Below, piece after piece: positions 1 through 11,599 of a DNA stretch of 64,000 nt (its first letter is position 1; every line of letters starts with the position of its first letter). Origin of the DNA: Eudasyphora cyanicolor (Eukaryota; Arthropoda; Insecta; Diptera; Muscidae); assembly GCA_963930755.1 (NCBI GenBank), contig OZ005738.1:12159655-12223654 (forward strand), read 5' to 3'. The notes below the pieces were generated by a model. That model was given only the letters and a program-made list of their open reading frames with translations, searched no databases and had not been told where the DNA came from. The translations under genes were made by a program, and so were the position numbers.

Positions 1-26
1 CACTATCCACGTGCAAGAAGATCAAA

Positions 27-311
27 ATGACTCCTCGCACTAGAGCGACAAAGATTGTCTACGTTAGTATCAGTTCTGACGGGAGACTGCTTGATAGGCG
101 ATTGGGTATTGACTCTAATGACTTCTGCAGAAGCTGTGGAGATGAGGAAGAAGTGGAGAGCATTGAGCACTTGCTATGCGACTGCCCCGCTCTGAGTAAA
201 CGACGACTGGACATACTGGGGTCCGCTTTTCTAGGTAGCCTAACAGATATTTCCAGTACCGATATTCGTACTATCGGTAAATTTGTATATCAAACAGGTT
301 GGTTTCGATGA
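27..311 (+). pseudogene. LINE (non-LTR retrotransposon) C-terminal fragment
   Basis: The translated frame carries a cysteine/histidine cluster of the form CRSC...E..EHLLCDCPAL, followed by a short hydrophobic tail that ends in a stop codon at 309-311. This pattern (Cys-x2-Cys, then HLLC-x-CPAL about 20 residues later) is typical of the extreme C-terminus of I- and jockey-type LINE polyproteins of flies, after the reverse transcriptase and any RNase H domain. Only about 94 residues are in the window and the start is not a true initiator, so the rest of the element lies to the left or is lost. The following bases to about 400, including CACCCTAACCTAAACC, look like its 3' untranslated end. The exact clade cannot be told from this piece. 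Confidence 0.7.
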
Positions 312-414
312 GGGGCATTTCAGCCCGTAGTAACACTAGGGACCTAAACTGGTTTATGCTTGTATAAAGAAAAATACGGCTGCCACCCTAACCTAAACCT
401 ATACCAAAGCTAGC

Positions 415-690
415 GAGCTCTTCTGATCTACCATTCCTCTGCGGCTCTGCACGCATATCAGCTGAAGTTTAAGATACAAAGCTAAATCGTATTTGAGTTC
501 AGGAGCATAGAAGACAGAAAGTGTTAATAGTCTGATCATCGGCGGATATAATTGAACATTGTTTCACAGCCGTTCGTGCTCATTTGTTCTACCTTTCGCT
601 GGAATGTATCTGGGGCCCTGCACGCATTTCAGATAGATTTCAAAGTGCTCTGCCAATTCGTTCTTGAGCTCACTTTAAATTCTTTTTCCA
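415..690. repeat. Diverged tandem pair, about 155 bp apart
   Basis: Two related stretches, about 415-530 and 572-680, share the order TCTGATCTACC / TTGTTCTACC, CTGCACGCAT, TCAG, then AAG..ACAAAG / TTCAAAG and TTGAG. They are old (many substitutions) and non-coding. They probably form part of an unrecognised repeat family. Confidence 0.45.
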
Positions 691-939
691 CCCCGTAGAA
701 AAAATTCCAGTCTCTTGTACGATTTTGGTCTGTTGCGTCAATGTATTTAGAAGAATAGGATATTTTTTATCGGTAGCTTGAGTTGGGGAACGCCGACTAT
801 TTCTCTTCTACTTTCCGACAATATATTTAAAATGTTTTTTGTGCTTGGGCAGCAGGGATTCTGAGTGTCTATATGAAAGTAGTTACAATGTCATTTCAGG
901 ATTGTCCAGGATTTGCGCCGAACCAAGGGTAAAACAAAG

Positions 940-1245
940 CACTTTTGTTTAAAGGCAGTATCAGGATTTGGAACTCCTTTGGTCGGAATTTTGGATTATG
1001 AAGGATGATAACACTATTCGCATCTTTAAGGAAAAAGAGTCTGGACCACATTTTTTTCATGGGTAGGATTTACGTTGAACACAGTGTACAAATTACATAG
1101 TACCTCTCTTTGAAGGTTGTATCGTGATGTAGGGCTTCGTTGAAAGGAATATTGGATTATGCGGATGCTAGCACTATTCGCAGCCTTAAGGGAAGCTAGG
1201 AAAAAGAGTCGGAATCAGACATTTTCACTGGGCAGTTACACTGTC
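940..1245. repeat. Diverged tandem pair around GGATTATG
   Basis: Copies at about 944-1070 and 1108-1240 both run AAGG(C/T)..GTATC, TTGGATTATG, GGATG.TA.CACTATTCGCA, CTTAAGG, AAAAAGAGTC. They are separated by about 160 bp. No coding potential is visible. This is likely an ancient duplication inside a transposon remnant. Confidence 0.5.
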
Positions 1246-1249
1246 ATTG

Positions 1250-2359
1250 TGATTCTTAGTTCAGCAAGGAAATATAAATGAACGATTGTCATCAGAATTA
1301 AATCTCACTGCATTTTCAGAATTCTTCTGCCATTTTATTAGCCTTCAAATTTTTGAAGTTTCTAGTTGATCGCAGCTTCGTGAGTTTGGGAGTTTCGGGA
1401 TTTATGAAACTATATCGGGATTGTAAGATGATAAAGCTACTTTCATTCTTGCGAAATCCCAAAAAGTGGTGCTTCAAGGCCTCAACTATTTATTGTAGGT
1501 AAGTAGCAGTAGCTTTTTCTCATGACTTGAACCTAACTGATGGACCCTTATCAGTCGTTTGAAAGTTTTTTTGACATCATTTAATGATGAAGGGAATTCT
1601 CAATAGAAATTCTATTCTGAACCTAATTTTAAGTAATTTTCTAAAATATTTTTCAAATTTTTCTTTAAATATCCATTAAAATTCCTTCCGATAGCAAACG
1701 GCTCACCCACTCATCATAGAGTCCTCGTCATTGACCACCGAGTTTGATTAAGCCTCCCTTCCCCCACCCATAAATTTCACAAAGACTTGTGCGGGGAAAA
1801 TTTGTTGTTATTTTCTTTTTCGAAAATGATGCAAATAAACGCCAAAAAGTAGGTTTTAATGTTTTGTTTTGAAAGAGTTCGGCAAAAATGTCTATAGACG
1901 CAAGTGAGCAAAATAATAACAAAAACACCTACCAAACAGACAACAGGAGAGAAAAAATCTATGGATTTTTTGGGTGAGCCAATGGAATGGGTGGGGTACA
2001 AGGTACCCCTGAGTGTATACGATTTTTGTCATTATTTTTATTTTGGGAAATGCGCTGAAGAGCTTTTTTCTGACAGTCCTTCCTCTAGAATTGTTAAAGT
2101 TACGAATACACTTTTTGGTAGCTTCTTTTTTGAGCTCCCAGTTTTTTGTTTTTGCCTTTTTTGGCAACTCACATCCATCCATACTGTAGCTGAACAATGG
2201 TCAATTGCTTTGGCTTCTGTGAATTTTGGAAGGAATGGTAGGAGGGAGTTTTTTGTTGGAGGCGGATGGAAGGCTGATGTTTGAAAGTTTGCCTTTTGCT
2301 TTTCGTTTTTTTTTTCTGAGTGTGCAGGTTGTCATATCTCTGGGCTAACGTACATTTTT
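1250..2359. other. Non-coding stretch, nothing recognised
   Basis: The sequence is moderately AT-rich. The open frames at 1728-2284 overlap on both strands, have biased low-complexity composition and lack any recognisable motif. I see no promoter, RNA gene or clear repeat unit. Confidence 0.5.
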
Positions 2360-2402
2360 GTACGTATGATATATATATACATATATACATATATATATAT
2401 AG
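2360..2402. repeat. AT-rich (TA/ACAT) microsatellite
   Basis: A run of alternating TA with interspersed ACATATAT, directly visible. It is a simple repeat without other features. Confidence 0.85.
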
Positions 2403-2654
2403 AAATACTTACATAATAAATTTTTTGGTGTTTTATTTAGTGGTAACAAGCAGTTGGATCTGAAAAAACCGAGAGACAAAAAACGTAAATGTGAATTTGG
2501 GAGAAAAAATATGCAAGTCTATTGTAATAAAAGTCATGTCAAATGCGTGTTGAAATGACAGAAACAGGAATATACATTTCGTACGTATCTCATCGAATCG
2601 ATTCGAAATAATACTTTGATGAAGCAGTTGGATGAGCTTGGCAATTGAAAACAA

Positions 2655-2905
2655 TGAGCGCCTTAAGGTAGGCAATGCTATTGATTGGCCCGCTGCAGCC
2701 TAACGGTAGGCAGATGTTAAGGTTTGAACATGAAAATGTCTAAAAGTTGGCATTAAATTATTCGCTGCAGAAAAATGAGTAATCAAGAACAGATATTGAA
2801 AATATTGGTTAAATTAATTAATATAGGCAATAACACAAATATAGGCATGGGCACCTAAAATTAGTCTTAAGTTAGTTTACTTTAAAATGCCTAAATGTAG
2901 GCAAT
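2655..2905. repeat. Cluster of four GCCTA-N4-TAGGC dyad motifs
   Basis: Four short dyads lie in 250 bp: GCCTTAAGGTAGGCA at 2660-2674, GCCTAACGGTAGGCA at 2698-2712, GTCTAAAAGTTGGCA at 2738-2752 and GCCTAAATGTAGGCA at 2889-2903. The outer five bases of each half are reverse complements while the middle four vary, as expected of a binding site for a dimeric factor or of a small foldback. The same motif recurs elsewhere in the window (see findings). Function unknown. Confidence 0.6.
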
Positions 2906-2996
2906 ATATTATCAGTATATCTGAGGAGAGATATTATCAGGAATAAGAGAAATCATAAATGATCTTCATAGCAGCCTTGAAGTTTATTTTCTTATA

Positions 2997-3513
2997 ACAG
3001 GTGGCGCAAAAGTAACCTTTCGATGTTATGTTAGACGCGATTGGCGGTCAGCAGCTAACAGCTGATGCACCGTCTGGACTTTGTACGGAAACATCTTCAA
3101 ATCCTGTACCAAAATTCGCTGTAGAGACCGTCGACTGATACCCATTTGCGTGGCACGTCGTCTGGTCGATGTCGACGGCGCTTCCATGACATCCTCGGCT
3201 ACAGCAGCAATATTCTCTGCAGAACGGCTACTCCGGGGTCTGCCACGCCTGGCAGCATCTCGTGTTGTGCCAGTCTCTTCGAGGCGAGCGGCTAAACGTC
3301 GCAGTGTTTCACCAGTAGGCGTTGGACGGCCAGGAAACCTGTGCCAAAGTCACCGACCGATTATTGGTCAAATAAATAGTCAGCAATATTCCGCGTTCTG
3401 GAGCAGTGTAGCGTAACATTGTTTATTAACGTGTATTTCGCATGTGTTTACTACACAAATGTCAAAACAGAACTAGCATTTTCTGATAGGAGGATTACTA
3501 TTGCGCCACTTTG
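2997..3513. mobile_element. Short mariner-type (IS630/Tc1/mariner) element
   Basis: The ends form inverted repeats: left ACAGGTGGCGCAAAAGTAAC, right (reverse complement) CAAAGTGGCGCAATAGTAAT. They are flanked by the dinucleotide TA on both sides (2995-2996 and 3514-3515), the target duplication typical of this superfamily. At 517 bp it is far shorter than a full element (normally well over 1 kb). It keeps only the start of a transposase on the minus strand, so it is an internally deleted, non-autonomous copy. The two ends differ at several positions, so it is not recent. Confidence 0.75.
3026..3419 (-). pseudogene. Transposase N-terminal helix-turn-helix remnant
   Basis: Reading the minus strand from an ATG at 3419 gives MLRYTAPERG..., which hits a stop after about 36 residues. 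Shifting the frame by one base continues into TGETLRRLAARLEETG, then RRGRPRSSRS and STSTRRRATQMGISRRSL, then FPYKVQTVHQL, ending in a stop at 3026-3028. The order (arginine-rich first helices, GRPRS, 'S.S.R..A...GIS..SLQRIL', then 'L..YK.Q..H.L') matches the DUF4817-like helix-turn-helix region at the N-terminus of insect mariner-type transposases. The catalytic DDE domain is absent. A frameshift in the first third and the lost catalytic half make it a pseudogene. Confidence 0.7.
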
Positions 3514-3519
3514 TATAAA

Positions 3520-4800
3520 ACATTATCGAAAGGATGGGTAGAATTATATTAGGATAGGAGCTGTAAATGGCCCCAACGCTGTTTTACAGCTCTGGAGATC
3601 AAAACTGGTAGCATTTATGTTATTCGCAGGAAGCGAAGACATAGATGTGATTAAGTCTTAAAGAAGTCATGCACAGTTTTAGAGCTCTTTAGGCAGAAAA
3701 TAGTAGCAAATCTTCTTCGGCGGCAAATCTTTTTATTTGGAATTCCCTAGAATAGCAATGTCTCCAAGCTAGGTCCCCAAACAACTGTTATGTTCTGCCT
3801 AAGTGTGATACCATTTTTTCTAGACTTTCTGTTACTAATGTCATCCATGTCATCCAACAACAAATCTCAACATTGCTGCCATCCACCACGTCTATGCCAT
3901 ATTCGCAACAAACCACATTCGCAGGATTTTTCGTGGTTTTCAATGACATCCCATGAATTGTATCCTTCATGTAGATATGATATGATTTGAACCATTCAAA
4001 AAACGAATACATTCAACGCATTTCACAAACTGGACAAGCATTTAAAACTGTCCATCAACAATTTTGATTTTATGGAAATGGCAGGAGGAGAACAAAAAAC
4101 AATATTTTCACTATGAAACATGAAAAAATTTGCGACATTTAAAGAAACCAAACGCATTTATTACATATTTCTGCGGTATTTGACTAAGTCTGGGCGAAAA
4201 ACCCGAGAGGACCAAAAAGTCATAGACTTTATATTATGTGTTGAATCCTTACCTGTGGGAATAGGACATGAAATATATTTTTTGTTTCTTTTGATATTTT
4301 CAACCATTTTGGTTTAATAATTTGTATTTGTTTGTACATTTGTGTATTTAAATCGTTAACTGTTATGGTTGCCACTGATAGGATACGGAAATTGTTTTAT
4401 GTGGTTACAATAACAGCAACAAAACAAGGATATTTGCGTACAGTATAATATGTTTTCACTTATAATGGCTGAGATGGAATTGGCTGTATATTTAAAAAAT
4501 TACAAAACTGGGATCCATAGTCATTCAGCTTGCAAATCTAACATTTTTTATATAGATTTCTGATTTTAAAAAGTAGCTGATATATTTAAACTACTCGTAT
4601 ATACATAATAAAACAATCACCTTTTTGGAATTTGCAAACGAAAATAATTCGAGATTTTAAATCACTACAAATTTGTTCTATTTGCAGGACAGACTCGACA
4701 TATTAATGCCTCTGCATCCCGGAGCACCTGCTCGGTATCCTGCTGGTCCAAGTTGGGATCGATCAAAATCACAGACCCTTGATTGGAGTTGGACACTTTA
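3520..4800. other. Non-coding stretch, nothing recognised
   Basis: AT-rich DNA with short chance frames on both strands (for example 3788-4012 minus and 3790-3990 plus, which overlap each other). No repeat unit, RNA gene or known motif was seen. Confidence 0.5.
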
Positions 4801-4819
4801 GTCCCTTTAAGTGACCGAT

Positions 4820-5015
4820 AATTTAAGTTCAGTTCAATTGAGTGAACCAGCTCGTTTATTTAGTTCACCAACTCACTTAAGCTCATCAGCTCTTTAGTTA
4901 ACTAGCTCTTCAGTTCACCAGCCCATTTTAGTTCACCAGCTCACTTAAGTTCAACAGATCTTTAGCTCAACTGGTCTCTTTAGTTCAACAGCCCATTTCG
5001 TTGAGTAGATCACCA
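4820..5015. repeat. Degenerate minisatellite of AGTTCACCAGCTC-type units
   Basis: The phrase TTAGTTCACCAGCTCA and its variants (AGTTCAACAG, AGCTCATCAGCTC, AGTTAACTAGCTC) repeats about every 20-25 bp across this stretch. Units are diverged, so copy number cannot be given exactly (about 8-9). It is non-coding. Confidence 0.6.
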
Positions 5016-5572
5016 GTTCAAATCAGTCGCTATTACAGAAATCTGATTGGAACATGCGTGGAATGAGTTGAATATAAAACGCGTTTGAATAGGTAGAATC
5101 TTATATTTATGATGACATGAAAATGGAAACAACACATAAAATCTGAGAAGAGCAAACCAAATGAGAATAGTGAACGAAAAAGACACGTTGAACTACTCAA
5201 TTTAAATAAACGAGTTTTTGTTCTTGCCGCTCAGTAAAGGGGCACGTCCAATTGAACTAGTTCGTTCACGATCTACACAACTCTACCCTGTTTTTTTTTT
5301 TTGTAATACAGACCTATCTGGGCTGAGCTTGTCTCTAGAGTCAACTACATTGCATGCATAGGGTAGCAAATAAGTGAGTTGCACAGCGTATAAATACATA
5401 CCTTCGCTTGGTAGCTGGGTTCTATGTAATATTTCACGGTTCTAAGCCATATCACAGTGGGCCAACTCCACCCCTAAAGTTCCTTACCGGCACCGAACAA
5501 AATACCCGATCCTGGCTCTGTTGAATACAGGCCTCTTTCGCCTTATCTTTACTCTGGAGTCCCAAACATTGC

Positions 5573-7215
5573 ATGTATTGGGGTCGCAGCTGAATCTAGA
5601 ACTGCTGAAATACAGCTGTTTTTCTATATATCGCCATTAGTTATCTGTGCTTTGCATTACAAGGCGGACCACTGTTACCACACAATATCCGAGTGGTCAT
5701 AGAAACTTTAATTCGGACTAAGAACTATAAAAATCTCTCCTAGATAATGACTAGAAGGACAATGTTTTGGCTGAGTATAGCTCTATGTTCTGTATAGTAC
5801 TTGAGAACTCCCCCACACGGATTGTTGGTGATTGCAGAAGCTCATCAGATTCCACCATCATGTCGTGTAATATGATGTCATCTGGCATCTTGTAATATTA
5901 CTGGGTTCACACCGCCTCCCCACAATCCGTTCCATAGACCGACGTTTCAATTTACGGAACGAATGTTCTGAACGTTTCTCAATCACCGCTTCGATTAACT
6001 ACTCATTCCCTCGGATACCTGAGAAGTAATTCAGAGCCATCACAAATGCAAGAGCCTCTATCTTTACATGGTCGAATGCCCGAGGTATTCGTCTAAATTG
6101 TTGCCTAGCAAAGGAACTCGCAGACAAGCCTTTTTATATTCGTCATTCTAATTCTGCTGATCCTATTGTCACAGAATTGAATCTAGGGTTTAGAAAATGT
6201 ATTGGTGTCGCAGCTTAGTCTAGAACTGCTGAAATTCAGCTGTATTTCTATATATAGCATTGCAAGGCGGACCACTGATAACACACAATATCCGCGTGGT
6301 CATAGAAGACCTTATTCGGACTACGAACTAAAACATTCTCTCGTAGATAATGACTAGAAGGACATTGTTTTGGCCGAATATAGCTCTAAGTTCTGTATAG
6401 TGCTTGAGGACTGTTGATTGGTGATTGCAGAAGCTCACCAGATTCCACCATCATGTCGTCTAATATGATGTCATCTGGCATCTTGTAATATTTCTGGGTT
6501 CAGCACTGTTAATTTAATTGGGACTGTTAATTGGAGATTGCAGAAGCTCATCAGATTCCACCATCATGTCATCTAATATGATGTTATCGTCTAATGTAAT
6601 ATTACTGGGTTCACACCGCCTCCCCACAATCCGTTCCATAGACCGACCTATCAATTTACAAAACGAATGTTCTGAACGTTTGGCAATCACCGCTTCGATT
6701 AACTACTCATTCCCTCGGATGTTCGGGTACCTGAGAAGTAATTCAGAGCCATCACAAATGCAAGAGCCTCTATCTTTACATGGCCGAATGACCGAGGTAT
6801 TCGTCTAAATTGTTGCCTAGCAAAGGAACTCGCAGACAAGCCTTTTTATAGTCGTCGTTCAAATTCTGCAGATCCTATAGTCACATAATTGAATCTGATT
6901 AGAAGAATAGTCGAGGAATATAGAGAGGAGAAAATGGTGGATCATTTGAATCAATGTTACTTAAATTTCGATATCGGTATATTGCAAGAAACAGTAAAGG
7001 CCCTCTGGAATTCTCCCAAGAAAAACAAATTCTTCAGCAGAACTGCTCATTCCCTCAAAAGTTCGGCTACCAGTTTTATCCCCGCTGGTGGAATGCCCGA
7101 GGTATTCGTCCAAATGGAATAGCAAAGGGACTCACATACGAATGTTATGATATTCATCGTTCTAATTTTGCAGATCTTAGAGTCAGGGAATTAAATGTAG
7201 AGTTTAGTGTCCTAT
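5573..7215. repeat. Diverged long tandem copies (period about 620 bp)
   Basis: Copy 1 (about 5573-6190) and copy 2 (about 6196-6880) share, in order, TGTATTGG.GTCGCAGCT, CTAGAACTGCTGAAAT, AAGGCGGACCACTG, ACTAGAAGGACA, GATTGCAGAAGCTCA, ATTCCACCATCATGTC, ACCGCCTCCCCACAATCCG, ACTACTCATTCCCTCGGAT and CCGAGGTATTCGTC. A shorter third copy at about 6990-7200 keeps the ACTGCTCATTCCCTC... CCCGAGGTATTCGTC part. Copy 2 also has an internal duplication of the GATTGCAGAAGCTC block (6424 and 6534). In one frame of all copies the text WNARGIR can be read, which faintly resembles the start of a LINE endonuclease domain. That link is a guess. The neighbouring LINE remnant (7.86-9.33 kb) makes transposon origin likely. 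Confidence 0.55.
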
Positions 7216-7858
7216 TCGTGTAAAATAAACGGAACGAATGACTGGATCATTTAAAGCAATGCGTCATAAGCTCCGGTATTGGTTAATTGTGGGCAACGGT
7301 TAAGCCGCTTTCGATATCTACAAATAAAGTCACATTTCTCAGTAGGGGTAGTGCGTATTGATGTTGATCGTTATAATTCTGTATATAATTGGGTCAGGGA
7401 AATTAATCTACTGAAAGCAACTTAAGTTCCGTTATCGATATATGGTAGACTATAGTTAAGTCAATCTCAAGTTCTGCCATGAAGGACAACATGTCGCGAT
7501 TGCAGTCACATTCGGTGGAACGAACAGTGACTGATCAGCTGTGGTACCCGATTTACTTTAACCGACAATTTATAAAGCAACCTAAGAGTGACAATCAAAA
7601 ATGAAAGAGATACAGCACAATTTCAGGTTGGCGAATTTGCTGATGTCATCTAAAGCGCTAGGACCAAATTGAGATGCAGACGCATTTGGATTTACAGAGA
7701 GTCGAGTACCGGCCTGCAAATGGGCAGAATGGTCCCGCAAACGACAACAACAGGCAAATACGCGATTAAGGAAGAATCATACAGACGAATTTTCTTTCTC
7801 TTGTCAGAAGCAAATATCATGAGCAATTCTCAGCCCGAGCCTTACTATGCATTCTTCA

Positions 7859-9330
7859 GTTGCCGATCATCAGTACGGTTTCCGTACGCATCATATTATG
7901 ACAACTGCTTTGCACGGCATAACCACAAATATTACCAGTGATCTTAATCAGAACAGGTCGTATGAGAAGTGAGATGAAAGTCCTCGCGGCTATTGACCAA
8001 TCAAAGCTTTCGATGGATCAACTTTGTATGAGGATGTCGCGAAATCGTCCCTCCAGGCTGAATGCGTACGTGACTGAACTTGCCAATTTCTTCACTGAAA
8101 GGAACCCGACGTAAGGAGGGACCAACCTTTCACGCTGTTCAGTAAATGGACTGCAGAACTTGCGGCTGTATGTGAAGGTTAGAACCAACTGAATGATTTA
8201 TACCACGGGGCGCCGTTGCACAGTGGACCCGCCTTGATCCGACGGCCAACGCTTCCTTCGAATTTTCAAGGAAATGTCTTAGGAAGTGATTGCTTCCCAC
8301 ACGGAATCCATGATCTATCCCCCAAGTACTAATTTGAAGATTAGAATTCACTTCCTGGCATGGTGTAGAGGCCTATCTAAAGCCTCTGCTACTCTAAGGG
8401 TTGTAGGTCAACTCTACCTGTGGGAAGCGCTATACCCATGATTTTTGGTTTAAACCACAAACACCAATTATAAGGCTATAAACACACCCCAATTCCCAAC
8501 ATCAACTACCCTAATGGTGATTTAGATTCTGAAAAAAATGTTGTCGACGAGACGATCTGAAAATGTTTTACGCTTTTTAGGTGGAACTGATGTAGTCCCT
8601 CGAATTAAACTTAGCTCCTATTTCAGAATTCCAAAATGTTGTATAAGTGTCCAGTTTTCGGGAAAAGGGCAATGAAAATGTTGAACTTTTTTGCAGAAAC
8701 GAAATCGCCATAAGACTCTTCGAAATTCGAAATCCATTCTATATCTTCTACACTGCAAAGATTCGGAAGATATTAATCAGCCATGCTGATAACTATAATG
8801 ACTACAGATCTGCGGATGCTTTTACGTGAGAATAAACTAAACGGTTTTCATGGTGCGTCTTCCCACATTGGATAAACTTCGTTACGACGATCAGCGCCTC
8901 CGTGACATTATCAAGGAATTCCCTTAGCTGTATGGGTGTACACTTCACTTCTTGGTGAGGAACCTAGGACTATCTAAAGACTTTGCCACTCCGTGGGAAA
9001 CTCCACCCGTAGAATAAGCTCTTTCAGGTTTCAACTACAAACTCTACAAAATCCCCCGAAGGCCCGTTTCCAATGATCAAGCTCTAACCACACCACAATG
9101 CCAATCAGCAAATCCCACCCTAAGGTTCTTGGTATCAAATTCGAAAACTTTGTATCTAACTTCTGCACACGGCAAAGAAAGCCATAAATATAGGAGAAGG
9201 AACAAGGTTTTTAAGTCACTCACAAGCAGAACTTGGGGAACCGAAATATAGACCTTGTTAATCTCTTACAAAGATAGGACTGTTCGTGGTCAACTTTGCT
9301 GCGCCAGTGTGGTTACCGATTGTGATCGAA
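7859..9330 (+). pseudogene. Decayed LINE reverse transcriptase (jockey-like)
   Basis: Fragments of a reverse transcriptase can be read across all three frames. At 7859 on, VADHQYGFRTHH and TTALHGITTNIT with LNQNR match the segment before the first catalytic motif of jockey-type LINEs. Next come VLAAIDQSK and, one frame away, KAFDG: the conserved D..SKAFD motif A with its catalytic Asp. At 9099-9170, MPISKSHPKVLGIKFENF matches the 'K.LG..FD' region. Then NKVFKSLTSRTWG and, in another frame, IGLFVVNFAAPVW correspond to the thumb-side region seen in this clade. Stops and frameshifts separate every piece. The middle (8.15-8.95 kb), which should hold the FADD box, is unrecognisable. It may belong to the same decayed element as the tandem copies just upstream. 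Confidence 0.7.
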
Positions 9331-9339
9331 AAGCAGATG

Positions 9340-11590
9340 GTCAAAATACCGCAGTCTGAACTGTGACAAATGTTTTCAGAATACCTGCATGAAGTGGCGA
9401 AAATCGTGCCCTTGCGAAGCGCTTTTACGCAGTCGCAACAGCACTGAACAATTACAGGGTACGATACATTACATAGGTCTTGGATCAACTGAAATCAGAC
9501 CGGGAGTAGCTGCTTGGCTCGGATTAATGGTACTCAATTCGTACGGGAAGCGGATTGATGGCAACAAGCAACATACTCGCGAGTAACCAGGAACCATTCT
9601 TCGACTCTGTCCTAGCAAGACCACTTATTAGTTCCCAAGTCTCTATGAACTTTAGATATTTTATATAAAATATTAAATTAAATTGTAGTTAAGAATAAGA
9701 AACTATATTTCAGCAAGTGAGGTAAACATAGGAGTACATAAACAATCTCATGTTAGATGGCTCCATAGAACGGATTGACTCGAAGCAGCAGGACGGACCA
9801 AGATTGACTCGATGGCAGACGGCAGGTATATATCGAAATGACTCGAACCGCCCATTCTTTGGATAGAGGCAGAGTTCCAGCTCCGTATCCTGCTGACATG
9901 TGACTAGAAAAAACAAAATCTCGGATCCTAGTTGTTTTCTCGCCTGACCTGTTATCAAGAGACCCATACACTGAATAAATTGGCGTAGCAGTTAACTCGG
10001 GCAGAACAAGTAACATGTGTAAAATTACATTCAGTCAGTCCTTTGGAGAATGCCCTACTTGAAAGGGTCTTAGGTCCTTCTACATGTTACACTCATTATT
10101 TGTTTAACTGTATAATTTTTAGCAAACCGGGGTTTCTTAAAAATCTATTGTATATTTGCTGGCCGCCCTTTTTTGTAATAATTTCTACGCATACTTTTAG
10201 GCTGATATTTTTGCTTGATATCACACAAATGAAAACCAAACTCTTCAAATGTTTTATACATCATCAGCAGAGTTTTTTTATCACAACTGCCTTGAAACCA
10301 ACCTAACGTCAAAGCAAGCCTACTTTTAGGCTCGCCCAGATGTGTCTACAAAACTATTGTTTGGCTCACATTTCAGGCGGATACTTATCCACTTGCCACT
10401 TGGAAGTATGTACCTGAAAACAGTCGTATTGTTGTTATTCTTAGAATGACGACTACGGACACAACGACGACAGTTGACGAGTTTAATGCGCTGCTTTCTT
10501 AACTATTTACATCCCTTTAATTAGTAGGAAATTTTCATTCTCAAAAGGCACTCTCAAAGCTGCTCAGCTTATCCGGCTTCCTCGGAAAATCTGTTTTTGA
10601 CATGTTGTCCTCTTCAGAGCACAAATGCTTTTTAACTTAGATTTGTGTTATTGTTGCTGTCGTTGCTTTTTGTTGGCAAAAGTGCATTTTGCATCATACG
10701 TTCGCTGCATATGCCAAACGAAAGGCTGAGTATGCTTTTTCTGTGTGTATATTCGTACGGCTCTCCAACTAATGAAGACAAATTACCTGCGGCTTTATGC
10801 TGTGCATACTCAGCTATACTTCGACACATAAAGGATAGTATTTTTCCTCGGTGTTTTTTTTTTTGCAAGATCTTGTTAGTATTTATGTAATTAAGCCTGC
10901 ACAGAGCATCAAAATCTACGTGATGTATGCTAGATTAAATGACAAATAGGAAATGGGCCCAAAAGTATGCTAGGCATTGTGTTTTCTATTTTTATACTCT
11001 TTGCTTCCTGCCGTATTGTCATGACAGCATAGCCCAGCCCAGGCCAGTCCATCTATCCGGCGTTTGTTGTTTTATTTATTCCCATGTTCCGTTTGCCATC
11101 ATACTTAACATACTTAAGTTATGTTGTTGACAATTTCCTCTAAACAGTAAATATTATTTTTATATTATATGTCAAGTCAAGTGTTCGGCCCGAGGGGCGG
11201 ACTACTTGTCAGGTTTTTAAACTCCTGCGCTGACCCGCTCTCACGTCGCCTGATACTCTTATGACAATATTGTCGACATATTTTTGAGTAGAATTCATTT
11301 TTCTTGTTGAACATGTTTCTTCGTTGGATAAGAAGGCATTTATGTAGTTGAGTGATATGTAATGGGAATAATTGCATACTTTTAGGGGGAATATCTGTAG
11401 GTTTAAGAGAACAGGGTATATTAGGAGGAAATAAAAAAAAACGGCACAACTTATTTAAAACGTAGATGATTAGTTGACGGCTCAGAATCAATTTTGAATT
11501 GACTTTGTTTTGACTATTCTTGCCTCTCCTTTGTGGAATAACCTGCAAAACATTTATATATTTATATTTTTTATACATTTTGGTTACAAA
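9340..11590. other. Non-coding stretch with four dyad motifs
   Basis: No host gene recognised; frames such as 10043-10306 and 11177-11578 are AT-biased and motif-free. The start (to about 9600) may still be LINE 3' sequence. Copies of the dyad motif lie at 10189-10202 (GCATACTTTTAGGC), 10318-10331 (GCCTACTTTTAGGC), 10957-10970 (GCCCAAAAGTATGC) and 11374-11387 (GCATACTTTTAGGG). GTAACATGT (10012) and ACATGTTAC (10081) form a small foldback. Confidence 0.5.
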
Positions 11591-11599
11591 ACAGTGTAT

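Noticed and set aside
6890..7225. Overlapping frames with WNARGIR as a LINE endonuclease start
   Set aside because: The resemblance is limited to a few residues, and the following catalytic motifs are not seen. Kept only as a hint in the tandem-repeat entry.
9700..10100. Possible LTR ends (TGTTA...TAACA-like text and GTAACATGT/ACATGTTAC)
   Set aside because: Only a short foldback is present. I found no pair of direct long repeats, primer-binding site or polypurine tract.
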